Assembly (NCBI GenBank): GCA_965214525.1
Contig: OZ243959.1
Location: 2,294,001-2,358,000, forward strand
Source: Qipengyuania_B sp965214525
Lineage (GTDB): Bacteria; Pseudomonadota; Alphaproteobacteria; Sphingomonadales; Sphingomonadaceae
Reading direction: 5' to 3'
DNA: 64,000 bases
The notes below the pieces were generated by a model, which worked only from the letters and a program-made list of their open reading frames with translations, was not told where the DNA came from and searched no databases. Made by a program: the position numbers and the translations under genes. This document shows, in pieces, positions 15,713 through 24,627 of this stretch; position 1 is the stretch's first letter, and each line of letters opens with the position of its first letter.

Positions 15713-17302
15713 ATGCTTTTGAACCAGTGGTGGAAAGACACGGCGATCTATCAGATCTATCCGCGTTCGTATCAGGACAGTTCGGGCGATGGCATCGGCG
15801 ATCTTGATGGTATCCGCCGGCGGCTCGATCATGTGCAGCGGCTTGGCGCGGGTGCGGTGTGGCTTTCGCCGATCTTCCGCTCGCCCATGGCGGATTTCGG
15901 TTACGACATCTCCGACTATACCGACATCGATCCCCTGTTCGGCACGATGGCGGATTTCGACGCCTTGCTGGCAGAGGCGCATGAGCGGGGTCTGAAGCTG
16001 CTGCTGGATTTTGTGCCCAACCATACCTCGGCCCAGCATCCCTGGTTCAAGGAAAGCCGCGCTTCGCGCGAGAACCCCAGGCGCGACTGGTACATCTGGA
16101 AGGATGCCAAACCCGATGGCAGCCCGCCCAACAACTGGATGAGCAATTTTGGCGGTTCCGCATGGGCATGGGACGAGGCCTCGCAGCAATATTACTACCA
16201 TGCCTTTCTTGAGGAACAGCCGGACCTCAACTGGCGCAACCCGGATGTCCGGCACGCCATGCACGACGTGTTGCGCTTCTGGCTGGACAAGGGCGTCGAC
16301 GGTTTCCGCATCGATGTCGTGTGGCATCTGGCGAAAGACGAGGAATTTCGCGACAATCCGCCCAATCCCGATTGGGAACCGGGCATGTCCGACATCAAGC
16401 GGCACCGGCAGCGATATTCGGCAGACCAGCCGTTCGTGCACGACATCATCGCCGAACTGCGCGACCTGGTGAACAGCTATGACGACCGGTTGCTGATCGG
16501 GGAAATCTACCTCCCGATCGAACGGTTGGTTGCCTATTACGGCCGGGACGAGGAGGGGTTGCACCTGCCCTTCAACTTCCATCTGCTGCAGGCGGAATGG
16601 AAGGCCGATGTCATCCGCGACCTGATCGACGAATACGAAGCGCAGCTGCCCAAGGGCGGATGGCCCAACTGGGTCTTGTCCAATCACGATCAGCCCCGCA
16701 TCGCGGCGCGGGTCGGTGAGCAACAGGCACGTATCGCGGCCATGTTGCTGCTCACCTTGCGGGGCACGCCGACGATCTATTACGGCGACGAGATCGGCAT
16801 CGCCGACCCGCACATACCTGCCGACCGCATCCAGGATCCCTGGGCGAAGCTGGAGCCCGATGCCAGCTTCAACCGGGACAAGGCGCGTACGCCCATGCAA
16901 TGGACAAGCGGGCCCAATGCCGGCTTTTCGGCCGCCGAACCCTGGCTCCCGCTGACACGGGATCACGCGAGCCGCAACGTGGAGCGGCAAGCGGGCGAAC
17001 CCGGCTCGATGCTGGAACTGCATCGCCAGCTTCTCGCTCTGCGACAGGCGCATGGCGATCTGCAACAGGGTGCTTACCGCAAGCTCGATGCCGGCAAGAC
17101 GGTGCTGGCCTTCACCCGGGGGGAGAACATCCTCGTGGCGCTGAACCTGGCAGCGGAACCGTGCGCGCTCGACCTTCCAGCAGGGTTCATGCATGCCGAG
17201 ATATTGCTGCGCGCGTCAACGGCAAGCGCGGGCGGCACGGTACCAGGCGAACTGGCGGGCAATGAGGGACTTGTCATGCGTAAGGGGGACGAGGCGCAAT
17301 GA
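15713..17302 (+). CDS. GH13 alpha-glucosidase (oligo-1,6-glucosidase type)
   Basis: A 529-residue cytosolic GH13 enzyme hydrolysing alpha-1,4 or alpha-1,6 glucosides. The catalytic triad is visible in GFRIDVV (nucleophile D201), GEIY (acid/base E264) and SNHD (D326), with DFVPNHTS as conserved region I. There is no signal peptide. The AGGAG at 15708-15712 abuts ATG 15713 but lies six bases before an in-frame TTG at 15719, so TTG may be the real start. The stop overlaps the next GH13 gene by 4 bp (ATGA), indicating translational coupling. A likely role is breakdown of maltose, isomaltose or trehalose-related oligosaccharides. Confidence 0.9.
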   Translation: MLLNQWWKDTAIYQIYPRSYQDSSGDGIGDLDGIRRRLDHVQRLGAGAVWLSPIFRSPMADFGYDISDYTDIDPLFGTMADFDALLAEAHERGLKLLLDFVPNHTSAQHPWFKESRASRENPRRDWYIWKDAKPDGSPPNNWMSNFGGSAWAWDEASQQYYYHAFLEEQPDLNWRNPDVRHAMHDVLRFWLDKGVDGFRIDVVWHLAKDEEFRDNPPNPDWEPGMSDIKRHRQRYSADQPFVHDIIAELRDLVNSYDDRLLIGEIYLPIERLVAYYGRDEEGLHLPFNFHLLQAEWKADVIRDLIDEYEAQLPKGGWPNWVLSNHDQPRIAARVGEQQARIAAMLLLTLRGTPTIYYGDEIGIADPHIPADRIQDPWAKLEPDASFNRDKARTPMQWTSGPNAGFSAAEPWLPLTRDHASRNVERQAGEPGSMLELHRQLLALRQAHGDLQQGAYRKLDAGKTVLAFTRGENILVALNLAAEPCALDLPAGFMHAEILLRASTASAGGTVPGELAGNEGLVMRKGDEAQ

Positions 17303-18957
17303 TCACCGATCTGTGGTTCAAGCACGGCCTCATCTACAATTTCGCGCTCAGCAGCTTTCTCGACAGCAATGGGGACGGGGTTGGCGATCTGGCTGGAGCG
17401 ATGCGGCGGCTCGACTATCTGCAAGGCATCGGCGTCACCGCGGTGTGGCTGGCACCGTTCCAGCCATCGCAAATGCGGGACCACGGCTATGACGTGGACG
17501 ACTATTACGGCGTCGATCCGACCTACGGGTCGCTTGGCGATTTCGTCGAGTTCTCCCGCGCCTGCAAGGAATGCGGCATCCGCATCATCATGGATCTGGT
17601 GGTCAACCATTGTTCCGACCGGCATCACTGGTTCCAGATGGCCGTGAACGAGCCCGACAGCCGATATCACGACTATTTCATCTGGGCGAAGGAGAAACCG
17701 GAGGATGCCGACGAAGGGGTCATCTTTCCCGGCGTGCAGGAATCGACGTGGACCTACCACCGGAAGGTGCAAAAGTACTATTTCCACCGCTTCTACAAGT
17801 TCCAGCCCGATCTCAACATGGCGAACCCGCAAGTGCAGCGCGAAATGCTCAAGATCGTGGGGTTCTGGCTGGAACTGGGCGTATCCGGTTTTCGCATCGA
17901 TGCCGTCCCGTTCCTGATTGCCGAAGAGGGGGTCAACGTCAAAACCCCGGAACCGGCCTATGATCTGCTGCGCGATATCCGGGCGCTGGCCCAATGGCGA
18001 AAGGGGGACGCGGTGCTGCTGGCCGAGGCGAACATCACCCCGGAAACCGCGATGAAGTATTTTGGCGAGAATGGCGACCGGCTGCACATGATCCTGAACT
18101 TCCCGGTCAACCAGACGCTGTTCTACGCGCTTGCCGCCGCCGATAGCGGGCCGCTGTGCGAGAAGCTGGAGGCATCGCGCGACATACCCGATACCTGTCA
18201 ATGGGCGAACTTCCTGCGCAGCCACGATGAACTGGATATCGGCCGGCTGCCCGAGGAGCAGAAGGAAGCGGTCTTTTCGGCATTCGGCCCCAACGAGAAC
18301 ATGCAGATATACGGTCGGGGCATCCGGCGGCGGCTCGCTCCCATGCTCGGCGGCGACCGGCGACGGATCGAACTGGCCAACAGTCTGATGCTGACGCTGC
18401 CGGGCACCCCGGTGCTGCGCTATGGCGACGAGATCGGCATGGGCGAGGACCTGTCCCTGAACGAACGCGATTCGACCCGCACCCCGATGCAATGGTCCGC
18501 TGCGAAGAACGGCGGCTTCAGCACCAGCGACGACCCGATCCTGCCACCGATCGACGACGGGCCGTACGCTTTCTCGATCGTCAATGTCGCCGAGCAACGC
18601 CGCGCCGAGGATTCGTTCCTCAACTGGATCGAACGCCTGATCCGCGTGCGCAAGGAACTGCCCGAGATCGGCGAGGGCACCTTTGCGATCCTAAAGACCC
18701 CGGCCAGTCTGCTGGCACTACAATACGATTGGGAACATCGCCGATCAATCTTCCTGCACAATCTGGCCGATGCGCGCGAACAGGCGACGTTCGCGCCGGC
18801 GGGACCGGATCACGAGCTCCAAACGCTGGCCTGCGTTCTGACGCATGAAGAACACGAACCCGACGCGGACGGGCAATACACGATCGTGCTGGAACCCTAC
18901 GGCTATCGCTGGCTGCGGTTCGGGGGCGTCGACAAGCTGCCTTCGCCTGGCAGCTAG
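17299..18957 (+). CDS. Trehalose synthase-like GH13 enzyme
   Basis: A 552-residue GH13 protein resembling the catalytic core of trehalose synthase (maltose alpha-D-glucosyltransferase, TreS). Typical blocks are SFLDSNGDGVGDL, DYYGVDPTYGSL, DLVVNHCSDRHHWF, GFRIDAVPFL (nucleophile D201), LLAEANI (E243) and RSHDELD (D310). No fused maltokinase domain is present. TreS interconverts maltose and trehalose, which would fit the coupled upstream alpha-glucosidase; an alpha-amylase-like hydrolase is the alternative. The start overlaps the previous stop by 4 bp. No terminator is seen after it. Confidence 0.8.
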   Translation: MITDLWFKHGLIYNFALSSFLDSNGDGVGDLAGAMRRLDYLQGIGVTAVWLAPFQPSQMRDHGYDVDDYYGVDPTYGSLGDFVEFSRACKECGIRIIMDLVVNHCSDRHHWFQMAVNEPDSRYHDYFIWAKEKPEDADEGVIFPGVQESTWTYHRKVQKYYFHRFYKFQPDLNMANPQVQREMLKIVGFWLELGVSGFRIDAVPFLIAEEGVNVKTPEPAYDLLRDIRALAQWRKGDAVLLAEANITPETAMKYFGENGDRLHMILNFPVNQTLFYALAAADSGPLCEKLEASRDIPDTCQWANFLRSHDELDIGRLPEEQKEAVFSAFGPNENMQIYGRGIRRRLAPMLGGDRRRIELANSLMLTLPGTPVLRYGDEIGMGEDLSLNERDSTRTPMQWSAAKNGGFSTSDDPILPPIDDGPYAFSIVNVAEQRRAEDSFLNWIERLIRVRKELPEIGEGTFAILKTPASLLALQYDWEHRRSIFLHNLADAREQATFAPAGPDHELQTLACVLTHEEHEPDADGQYTIVLEPYGYRWLRFGGVDKLPSPGS

Positions 18958-19107
18958 CGGGGATCGTGAAAGGGCGCTTCGTTGGACCGTTTGGCACCGG
19001 CGACCCGCGCCAGCGCGACAAATACCGGTTTGGATGCGACCAAATGAAGGTTTAGTGCGGACCCATAGTCCGTCCCTGACCGTTATGGCTTGTGAAGGAG
19101 ACATTTT

Positions 19108-19338
19108 ATGATTGGCAAGTTGGCAGTGCTGGGTGCGCTCGGCTACGCGGGATACAAGTATTACGAGAAGAACTCGGTCGATCGGAACGGCGTCGCGTTC
19201 GCCAGCGGCGAGCCGCGCGGACAATTCCGCAATGCAGGCGCCGCTTCGACAGGCACGAACGATGCGACCACTTGGTCCAAGCAGGATGAAGCGCTCGACG
19301 AAACCTATCCGGCAAGCGACGCGACAGCGAAATACTGA
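19108..19338 (+). CDS. Small anchored protein with C-terminal ETYPASD motif
   Basis: A 76-residue protein with a short hydrophobic N-terminus (IGKLAVLGALGYAGYKYY), a polar middle and the tail DEALDETYPASDATAKY. The tail resembles the D/E-E-x-F/Y-PASD motif found at the ends of many short uncharacterised proteobacterial proteins, some linked to stress. GAAGGAG seven bases before the ATG is an excellent ribosome-binding site and a terminator follows, so this is a real, single-gene unit. Function is unknown. Confidence 0.8.
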   Translation: MIGKLAVLGALGYAGYKYYEKNSVDRNGVAFASGEPRGQFRNAGAASTGTNDATTWSKQDEALDETYPASDATAKY

Positions 19339-19364
19339 GTTTTCGCGAAGAAACAGCACATAGG

Positions 19365-19395
19365 GGCGGCGAGGATCATTTCCCGCCGCCTTTTT
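19365..19395 (+). terminator. Rho-independent terminator
   Basis: GGCGGCG (19365-19371) pairs with CGCCGCC (19384-19390), followed by five T (19391-19395). It closes the small gene at 19108 and overlaps the 3' end of the opposing RHH gene. Confidence 0.8.
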
Positions 19396-19624
19396 GCATT
19401 GCGTGTACCAGCCACACACGGATGGCGCTGGCCAGCCCCGGAGGTGTCGGCGATCTGATCCGCTCGGCGTCGATCCGCGCGACGAGCGTGTTGACCGATA
19501 CGCCTGCGGCATCCGCCGCCGTTCGCAGCAAATCCCAAAACAACGGCTCGAGACTGATCGAGGTCTGATGCCCATCAATGGTCACCGATCGCTTCACCGG
19601 CGGGTGATAGGGCGGCTGCGTCAC
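19376..19624 (-). CDS. Ribbon-helix-helix domain protein
   Basis: An 82-residue protein. The core KRSVTIDGHQTSISLEPLFW followed by two helices (LLRTAADAAGVSVNTLVARID) matches the RHH_4 type (PF13467), small dimeric proteins related to arylamine/antitoxin-like DNA binders; a DNA-binding role is inferred. The GTG start at 19624 overlaps the stop of the epimerase gene (GTGA), which decides the start over a much longer upstream frame. No toxin partner is visible. Confidence 0.75.
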   Translation of the reverse strand: MTQPPYHPPVKRSVTIDGHQTSISLEPLFWDLLRTAADAAGVSVNTLVARIDAERIRSPTPPGLASAIRVWLVHAMQKGGGK

Positions 19625-20619
19625 TTGTTCGCTTCCAAGGCCGCGTCGTCGCCAGCGTAGTCGAACAGGTCGTATGGGTACGCGGCGAGTTGCGGCAAAT
19701 GATGTTCCCACCCGGTTTGCGGGACATTTCGAACCAGCCAGGTGATCGCCGGTTCGACACTGGTTCGATAGCGTTCGGATGGCGGGGCCAAGCTCGATAC
19801 AATCATGGGGCGCGCGATGGACCACGGTGTTCTCCCATGCTTCGGGGTTCGATCGGGTTTGCCGACAAGGCCCACCAGTTCGACCGTCATGCCCATGAAG
19901 CCTGCGATAGCTCGGCCGATTTCGGCCACGGTCGGACAATCTGCATCGGCCACGTTCACGATTTCCGGAAGTTCGCTCTTTAGGGCTAGGGTGGAAGCTT
20001 GCGCGATCGCGGCACAGGACGTGGTCTGAAAGCGGCTGCTGCCCTCATATGCCAGGGGGATGACGCTCCGGCAGTCAAGCAGGCGCTTCACAAACCACCA
20101 TTCCCGCGCATGCCGGCTGTGCGCACCGTGAATGGCGCAAGGCCGCAGGATGTTGACCGGACATTTTGCGTGTTCGCGCAGAGCCCGTTCCATCGCCACC
20201 TTTCGGGTGGAGTAGGTTTGCGGCCCTGGACCGACCGTCGCGCCACTTTCGGTAAGCGGGTTCATGAACGCCGGGAAGCCGTTTTGCGCGGCTTCGTCCA
20301 GTGTCCGGCCTTGCGCATCGCAATACACGCTGGCGCTCGATATCGCGATGATCCTTCCGGCGCCCTGTCCGGCTTCGGCGAGTATGGGCCCATCGTCGGC
20401 GTCGAACGCGGCGCAGGATAGCAGCAGGTCGGTGCGCGAACCAACCAGCTTCGCCATGCTGGCCGCATCGCGCGGGTCCAGCAGATGGTGTGCGGCCCCG
20501 GCGGGTATGTCCGCGCCGCTCCGGCTGGTTATCCCGACTGTCCATCCGTCATCCAGCAACCGCTCGGCAATGGCGTGCCCGATCTGGCCCGTACCGCCGA
20601 CGATAAGCGCCTTGGGCAC
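19621..20619 (-). CDS. NAD-dependent epimerase/dehydratase (extended SDR)
   Basis: A 332-residue Rossmann protein. The N-terminus ALIVGGTGQIGHAIAERLL has the GxxGxxG dinucleotide site, ISSASVY the catalytic Ser, and TYSTRK the Tyr-x3-Lys pair. It most resembles extended SDR nucleotide-sugar epimerase/reductase-like proteins; the substrate cannot be named. It is followed by the RHH gene with a 4-bp overlap and preceded by fumC with a 9-bp gap, so the three probably form one transcript. Confidence 0.82.
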   Translation of the reverse strand: MPKALIVGGTGQIGHAIAERLLDDGWTVGITSRSGADIPAGAAHHLLDPRDAASMAKLVGSRTDLLLSCAAFDADDGPILAEAGQGAGRIIAISSASVYCDAQGRTLDEAAQNGFPAFMNPLTESGATVGPGPQTYSTRKVAMERALREHAKCPVNILRPCAIHGAHSRHAREWWFVKRLLDCRSVIPLAYEGSSRFQTTSCAAIAQASTLALKSELPEIVNVADADCPTVAEIGRAIAGFMGMTVELVGLVGKPDRTPKHGRTPWSIARPMIVSSLAPPSERYRTSVEPAITWLVRNVPQTGWEHHLPQLAAYPYDLFDYAGDDAALEANK

Positions 20620-20628
20620 GAACCGGTC

Positions 20629-22026
20629 CTAAGCGCGATCCGGGCCCAGCATCGTTTCGGGCCGCACGACGCGGTCGTAATCTTCCGCTGACACGTGCCC
20701 CGAAGCAAGTGCCGCCTCGCGCAGGGTCTGGCCCTTCTCGTGCGCGGTCTTGGCGATCTTGGCCGCCTTGTCGTAGCCGATCGAGGGGGCGAGCGCCGTC
20801 ACCAGCATCAGCGAATTCTCGACCCCGCGGGCGATGTTGTCTTCCCGCGGGTCCAGCCCGGCAAGCAGGTTTCCGGTGAAGCTGTCGCAGGCATCGGCCA
20901 GCAGGCGCACGCTCTGGATGAAATTGTAGCCGACAACGGGACGATAGACGTTCAACTCGAACTGTCCCTGCGTACCGGCAAAGGTGATGGTCGCGTGATT
21001 GCCGATCACCTGCGCGCATACCTGCGTCATGGCCTCGACCTGGGTCGGATTGACCTTGCCCGGCATGATCGACGAGCCCGGCTCGTTGGCGGGCAGGCTG
21101 AGTTCGCCAAGGCCTGATCGCGGACCAGACCCGAGCAACCGGATGTCGTTGGCGACCTTGTACAAGCTGGCGGCCAGCGTATTGAGCGCCCCGTGCGCGA
21201 ATACCAGCGCATCCTGCCCGGCCAATGCCTCGAACTTGTTGGGCGCGGTCGTCAGCGGTAGACCCGTATCCTCCGCCAGTTCCTGCGCGAACCGCTCCGC
21301 GAAGCCCTTGGGGGCGTTCAACCCGGTGCCGACCGCCGTGCCGCCCTGCGCCAGTTCGTAAAGGCCTGGCAGGGTCAGCTCGATCCGCTCGATCCCCGCC
21401 TCGATCTGCCGGGCATAGCCGCCGAACTCCTGACCCAGCGTCAGGGGGGTGGCATCCTGCGTATGCGTGCGCCCGATCTTGACGATGTGATCCCATGCCT
21501 GCGCCTTCTTCGCCAGATCGGCATGCAAAGCCTTTAGCGACGGCAGCAGCCGATCGTTCAGCATGCTGGCGCAGGCGAGATGGATGGCCGTCGGGAAGGT
21601 ATCGTTGGACGATTGGCTCATGTTCACATGGTCGTTGGGATGAACCGGCTTCTTCTCGCCTCGCTTTCCGCCCAACGCTTCCGACGCGACATTGGCGATC
21701 ACCTCGTTGGCGTTCATGTTCGATTGAGTGCCCGAACCCGTCTGCCACACCACCAGCGGGAATTCATCATCGAGCTTGCCGGTGGCCACGCGGTTCGCCG
21801 CCTCTCCGATGGCCTCCGCAAGCCCATCGTCGAGCAGGCCGAGTGCATTGTTGGTCTTTGCCGCCGCTCGCTTGATCCGGCCCAGCGCATGGACGATTTC
21901 GGCTGGAATACGCTCGCCCCCGATGCGGAAATTCTCGCGGCTGCGCTGCGTCTGCGCACCCCATAACCGATCCGCGGGAACGGCGATCGCGCCGATCGAG
22001 TCGGTTTCCTGGCGGGTGTCATTCAT
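20629..22026 (-). CDS. fumC: Class II fumarate hydratase
   Basis: A 465-residue iron-independent fumarase of the TCA cycle (fumarate to L-malate). Signatures include QTGSGTQSNMNANEV, HPNDHVNMSQSSNDTFPTA, KIGRTHTQDATP and the mobile-loop GSSIMPGKVNP with its catalytic Ser. ATG 22026, with GGGAG upstream, gives the standard N-terminus (TRQETDSIG); a longer upstream frame exists but adds nothing family-like. First gene of a likely fumC-epimerase-RHH unit. Confidence 0.95.
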   Translation of the reverse strand: MNDTRQETDSIGAIAVPADRLWGAQTQRSRENFRIGGERIPAEIVHALGRIKRAAAKTNNALGLLDDGLAEAIGEAANRVATGKLDDEFPLVVWQTGSGTQSNMNANEVIANVASEALGGKRGEKKPVHPNDHVNMSQSSNDTFPTAIHLACASMLNDRLLPSLKALHADLAKKAQAWDHIVKIGRTHTQDATPLTLGQEFGGYARQIEAGIERIELTLPGLYELAQGGTAVGTGLNAPKGFAERFAQELAEDTGLPLTTAPNKFEALAGQDALVFAHGALNTLAASLYKVANDIRLLGSGPRSGLGELSLPANEPGSSIMPGKVNPTQVEAMTQVCAQVIGNHATITFAGTQGQFELNVYRPVVGYNFIQSVRLLADACDSFTGNLLAGLDPREDNIARGVENSLMLVTALAPSIGYDKAAKIAKTAHEKGQTLREAALASGHVSAEDYDRVVRPETMLGPDRA

Positions 22027-22327
22027 GCGTTTTCTCCCGGAGACCGGAGACATGGACCACATGTTACGCAGTCCTGAAGCGACAGGTTTCCCGGACTTCG
22101 GCGGGGTTTTGAACGGGAGGTCAGAAGAGCGGTTTCGTGCATATCCGCCCCGATAGCGAAACTAGGCGGCGTAGGGAATGGCAGTGTGGGTTTCTACCCT
22201 CGCAATCGCCACCGCCGTAAGAGCGGAAGTTGTCGGTAGGATGCGACGACTGCCCACCGCTCGCTTTACGATGCCAATGTTTGCCAAGCGTTGTGCAAAA
22301 CTACGACTATGGGTGGTTTGCTGACGA
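22027..22327. other. Intergenic region upstream of fumC
   Basis: About 300 bp between the fumC start and the end of the small membrane protein gene. It should contain the fumC promoter. Short open frames on the plus strand overlap the membrane protein and have no coding character. No hairpin with a T-tract was seen. Confidence 0.4.
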
Positions 22328-22633
22328 TCAACTCGCTGCAATCTCGTCCCACAGAATGGCCAAGCTACCTACTAGAAGGAAAGAAGCTGGAAAAGCGACA
22401 AATATCAGGCTTGTCCATTTGTAAGACCAAAAGCCATTCCGCTGATCCTCCGGCACCATCCGAGCAAACGGCCAAATCTGAATAAACGTATTCACCGCAG
22501 CGATAACTGGTGCGATAATCAACATTCCCACGAAGCTAGCGTTGGGGTCGCTCCTTGAAATGATTGCGCCTGCCACGAGCAGCATGAGAAACGTAATCAC
22601 GTAGCAGACGGTCAGGTAGCGTTTTAGCGACAC
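22328..22633 (-). CDS. Small integral membrane protein, unknown function
   Basis: A 101-residue protein with about three hydrophobic segments (YVITFLMLLVAGAII; FVGMLIIAPVIAAVNTFI; SLIFVAFPASFLLVGSLAIL). It has no recognisable family. Base composition is noticeably more AT-rich than the flanking fumC and phaB genes, hinting at later acquisition. It ends 301 bp from fumC and starts 68 bp from phaB. Confidence 0.6.
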   Translation of the reverse strand: MSLKRYLTVCYVITFLMLLVAGAIISRSDPNASFVGMLIIAPVIAAVNTFIQIWPFARMVPEDQRNGFWSYKWTSLIFVAFPASFLLVGSLAILWDEIAAS

Positions 22634-22701
22634 TTACTCGTGATCGCTCTCGTGCCTGATGTCCGCAATCGGGTCGGAAGCAGCCGCTTCATTCCACCCC
22701 C

Positions 22702-23424
22702 TCAATACATGTGCTGGCCGCCATTGATGCTCATGGTGGAGCCGGTGACGAAGCCTGCTTGCTCGCTCACCAGGAAGGCTACGCCGCGGGCAATTTCCTC
22801 CGCCTGGCCCAGCCTGCCGACCGGGATCTTGGCGACGATCTTCTCCAGCACCGGTTCGGGCACGGCGGCCACCATGTCGGTATCGATATAACCGGGCGCG
22901 ATGGCGTTCACCGTGACCCCGACCCGGGCGCCCTCCTGCGCCAACGCCTTGGTGAAGCCGTGAATGCCTGATTTGGCGGCGGCGTAGTTAACCTGGCCGT
23001 ATTGCCCGGCCTGTCCGTTGATCGAGCCGATGTTCACGATGCGCCCCCATTTGCGGTCGCGCATGCCGGGAAAGCACGCCTTGGCCATGTTGAAGCACCC
23101 GCCAAGGTTGATGCGCATGACCTCGTTCCAGTCATCATAGCTCATCTTGTGCAGCGTGCCGTCGCGGGTGATCCCGGCATTGTTGACCACGACGTCGACC
23201 GGTCCGATCTCGCTGCCGACCCGTTCGCATCCCTCGACACACGCCTCGTGATCGCCGACGTCCCATTTGAAGGTTGCCATGCCGGTTTCGTCGGTGAACC
23301 TCTTGGCGGCATCGTCGTTACCGGCGTAATTGGCGATGACGGTGAGGCCGTCCTGCTGCAAGGTTTCGCAGATTGCCCGGCCGATACCGCGGGTGCCGCC
23401 CGTAACGATCGCTACGTGTGCCAT
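22702..23424 (-). CDS. phaB: Acetoacetyl-CoA reductase
   Basis: A 240-residue classical SDR that reduces acetoacetyl-CoA to (R)-3-hydroxybutyryl-CoA with NADPH for polyhydroxyalkanoate synthesis. The cofactor motif TGGTRGIGRAI is at residues 8-18, NNAG follows, and the catalytic Ser of NIGSINGQ and YAAAK (about 146-150) are intact. GQAGQYGQVNY and the end MSINGGQHMY are typical of PhaB rather than FabG. PHA synthase is not in the window; a depolymerase, thiolase and MaoC hydratase are found about 19-24 kb away. Confidence 0.92.
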   Translation of the reverse strand: MAHVAIVTGGTRGIGRAICETLQQDGLTVIANYAGNDDAAKRFTDETGMATFKWDVGDHEACVEGCERVGSEIGPVDVVVNNAGITRDGTLHKMSYDDWNEVMRINLGGCFNMAKACFPGMRDRKWGRIVNIGSINGQAGQYGQVNYAAAKSGIHGFTKALAQEGARVGVTVNAIAPGYIDTDMVAAVPEPVLEKIVAKIPVGRLGQAEEIARGVAFLVSEQAGFVTGSTMSINGGQHMY

Positions 23425-23533
23425 ATCCTCATCCCCATGTTTCGCATGCGCTTGTTACGCTACGTCATTCATAGGACACCCAAGGGAGGTGGCAAGATGT
23501 TTGTCGAGGCTGGCGATGGCCGGGGCCGATCGA

Positions 23534-24328
23534 TCAGAAGCGGAACTGCGTACCCACGTAAACGGCCTGGGTGTCCGCATCGGCATCGGTCAGCGGGGCG
23601 AGACGATCGCGGTCCTGCGTCACGCGCACGCCGGCGGTGACATCCAGGTTCTTCATGACGCGGTACGATCCGCTTACGTCCACCGTCTGGTCGCCCAGCG
23701 CCTCCAGCGGCCGGTTGGTGCCGGCCAGGACGTTTGCCGTTTCCACCTCGACGCGCGACGAGAACCGGCTCGGCTTGCGGCCGCGCGGGTCTTCCGGCTT
23801 GAATTCAGACAGATCGGCCATCGGCACATCGCGCACCGCATTGCCCAGCGAGACAGTTTTGGGCGTGGTTTGCGCAAAGCTCTGATAGCCGCGCGCTATC
23901 CCCAGATCGTAACGGGTCGGGGCAATCGCCACCTGAGCCAGCCGGCCGGCATCGGCGGATACCGCCTGCACGCCGCGCCGCACCGTGATCGCCCGGGCGA
24001 CATCATTGTCCATGCGGATGGCGACGGTCAGCGATCGTTCGCGCGCGCCCGCCATGTCGGCCGGAGTGAAGCGCAAGCCCTTCTCGCGCAGCGTCTCTTC
24101 CGCCTGGCGGGCCAGTCGCGGATCAACCCCGGCGGGGGTAAAGGTCTGGAACGAGGCATTCGCGTCGCCATCGACCGCGATCGCTGCCGGCGCGAATTCG
24201 CCGCCCAGAGCCAGGGTCGCACTTGCGGGCACCAGCACGGCCGCCGCGACGCCAGCGAGCAGGGCGGTAGCCGCCCGATGCCTGCCGATAAAGTCGCGGA
24301 CAAAAGCCATGAAAGAATGCGCCCCCAA
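23534..24328 (-). CDS. Putative outer-membrane/secreted protein, unknown function
   Basis: A 264-residue protein with an N-terminal hydrophobic export segment (ATALLAGVAAAVLVPASA). The C-terminal part alternates polar and hydrophobic residues and ends VYVGTQFRF, the terminal-Phe pattern of outer-membrane beta-strands. No named family was recognised. The TTG start at 24328 has AGGA six bases upstream (AGGACATCAA-TTG), a better site than the in-frame ATG at 24310. A TTAA-N7-TTAA box lies 33 bp upstream of the TTG, suggesting cell-cycle control. Confidence 0.6.
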   Translation of the reverse strand: MGAHSFMAFVRDFIGRHRAATALLAGVAAAVLVPASATLALGGEFAPAAIAVDGDANASFQTFTPAGVDPRLARQAEETLREKGLRFTPADMAGARERSLTVAIRMDNDVARAITVRRGVQAVSADAGRLAQVAIAPTRYDLGIARGYQSFAQTTPKTVSLGNAVRDVPMADLSEFKPEDPRGRKPSRFSSRVEVETANVLAGTNRPLEALGDQTVDVSGSYRVMKNLDVTAGVRVTQDRDRLAPLTDADADTQAVYVGTQFRF

Positions 24329-24360
24329 TTGATGTCCTGGTCAATAGACCCGAACCGCGC

Positions 24361-24375
24361 TTAACGGTTCCTTAA
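24361..24375. promoter_or_regulatory. CtrA-type box TTAA-N7-TTAA
   Basis: TTAACGGTTCCTTAA matches the alphaproteobacterial CtrA consensus spacing exactly (TTAA, seven bases, TTAA). It lies 33 bp upstream of the putative outer-membrane protein start on the minus strand, where CtrA would act on that promoter. Confidence 0.5.
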
Positions 24376-24627
24376 ATTCGACGAACGACTCGCTGCTGCC
24401 GTCCCTACACGCCATGGCTAGAGCATCGCAGCCGCAGCGCAAACCGCGTTCATCATGAATCGCGAAGCTTTCCGGCCAGGTGTGACCCAGCCTCCACAGG
24501 TAACCGCGCCAATCGTCGCGGGGAAGGACGCCGACGGGAGGTCCAGGGGCCGGTTAAGCACGCATTCAGCGCCCAACCGGCGAAACCGTCGTCCTTTAAC
24601 CGAGGGAACAATGCGCCCGCCCAAGTC

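Noticed and set aside
15692..18597. Two long open frames antisense to the GH13 genes
   Set aside because: Both GH13 genes have intact catalytic triads; the opposite frames are compositional shadows.
19376..19624. RHH protein as an antitoxin
   Set aside because: No toxin-like gene overlaps or follows; its neighbours are an epimerase and fumC.
22230..22485. Short plus-strand open frames near 22.3 kb
   Set aside because: They overlap the membrane protein gene and lack ribosome-binding sites or known motifs.
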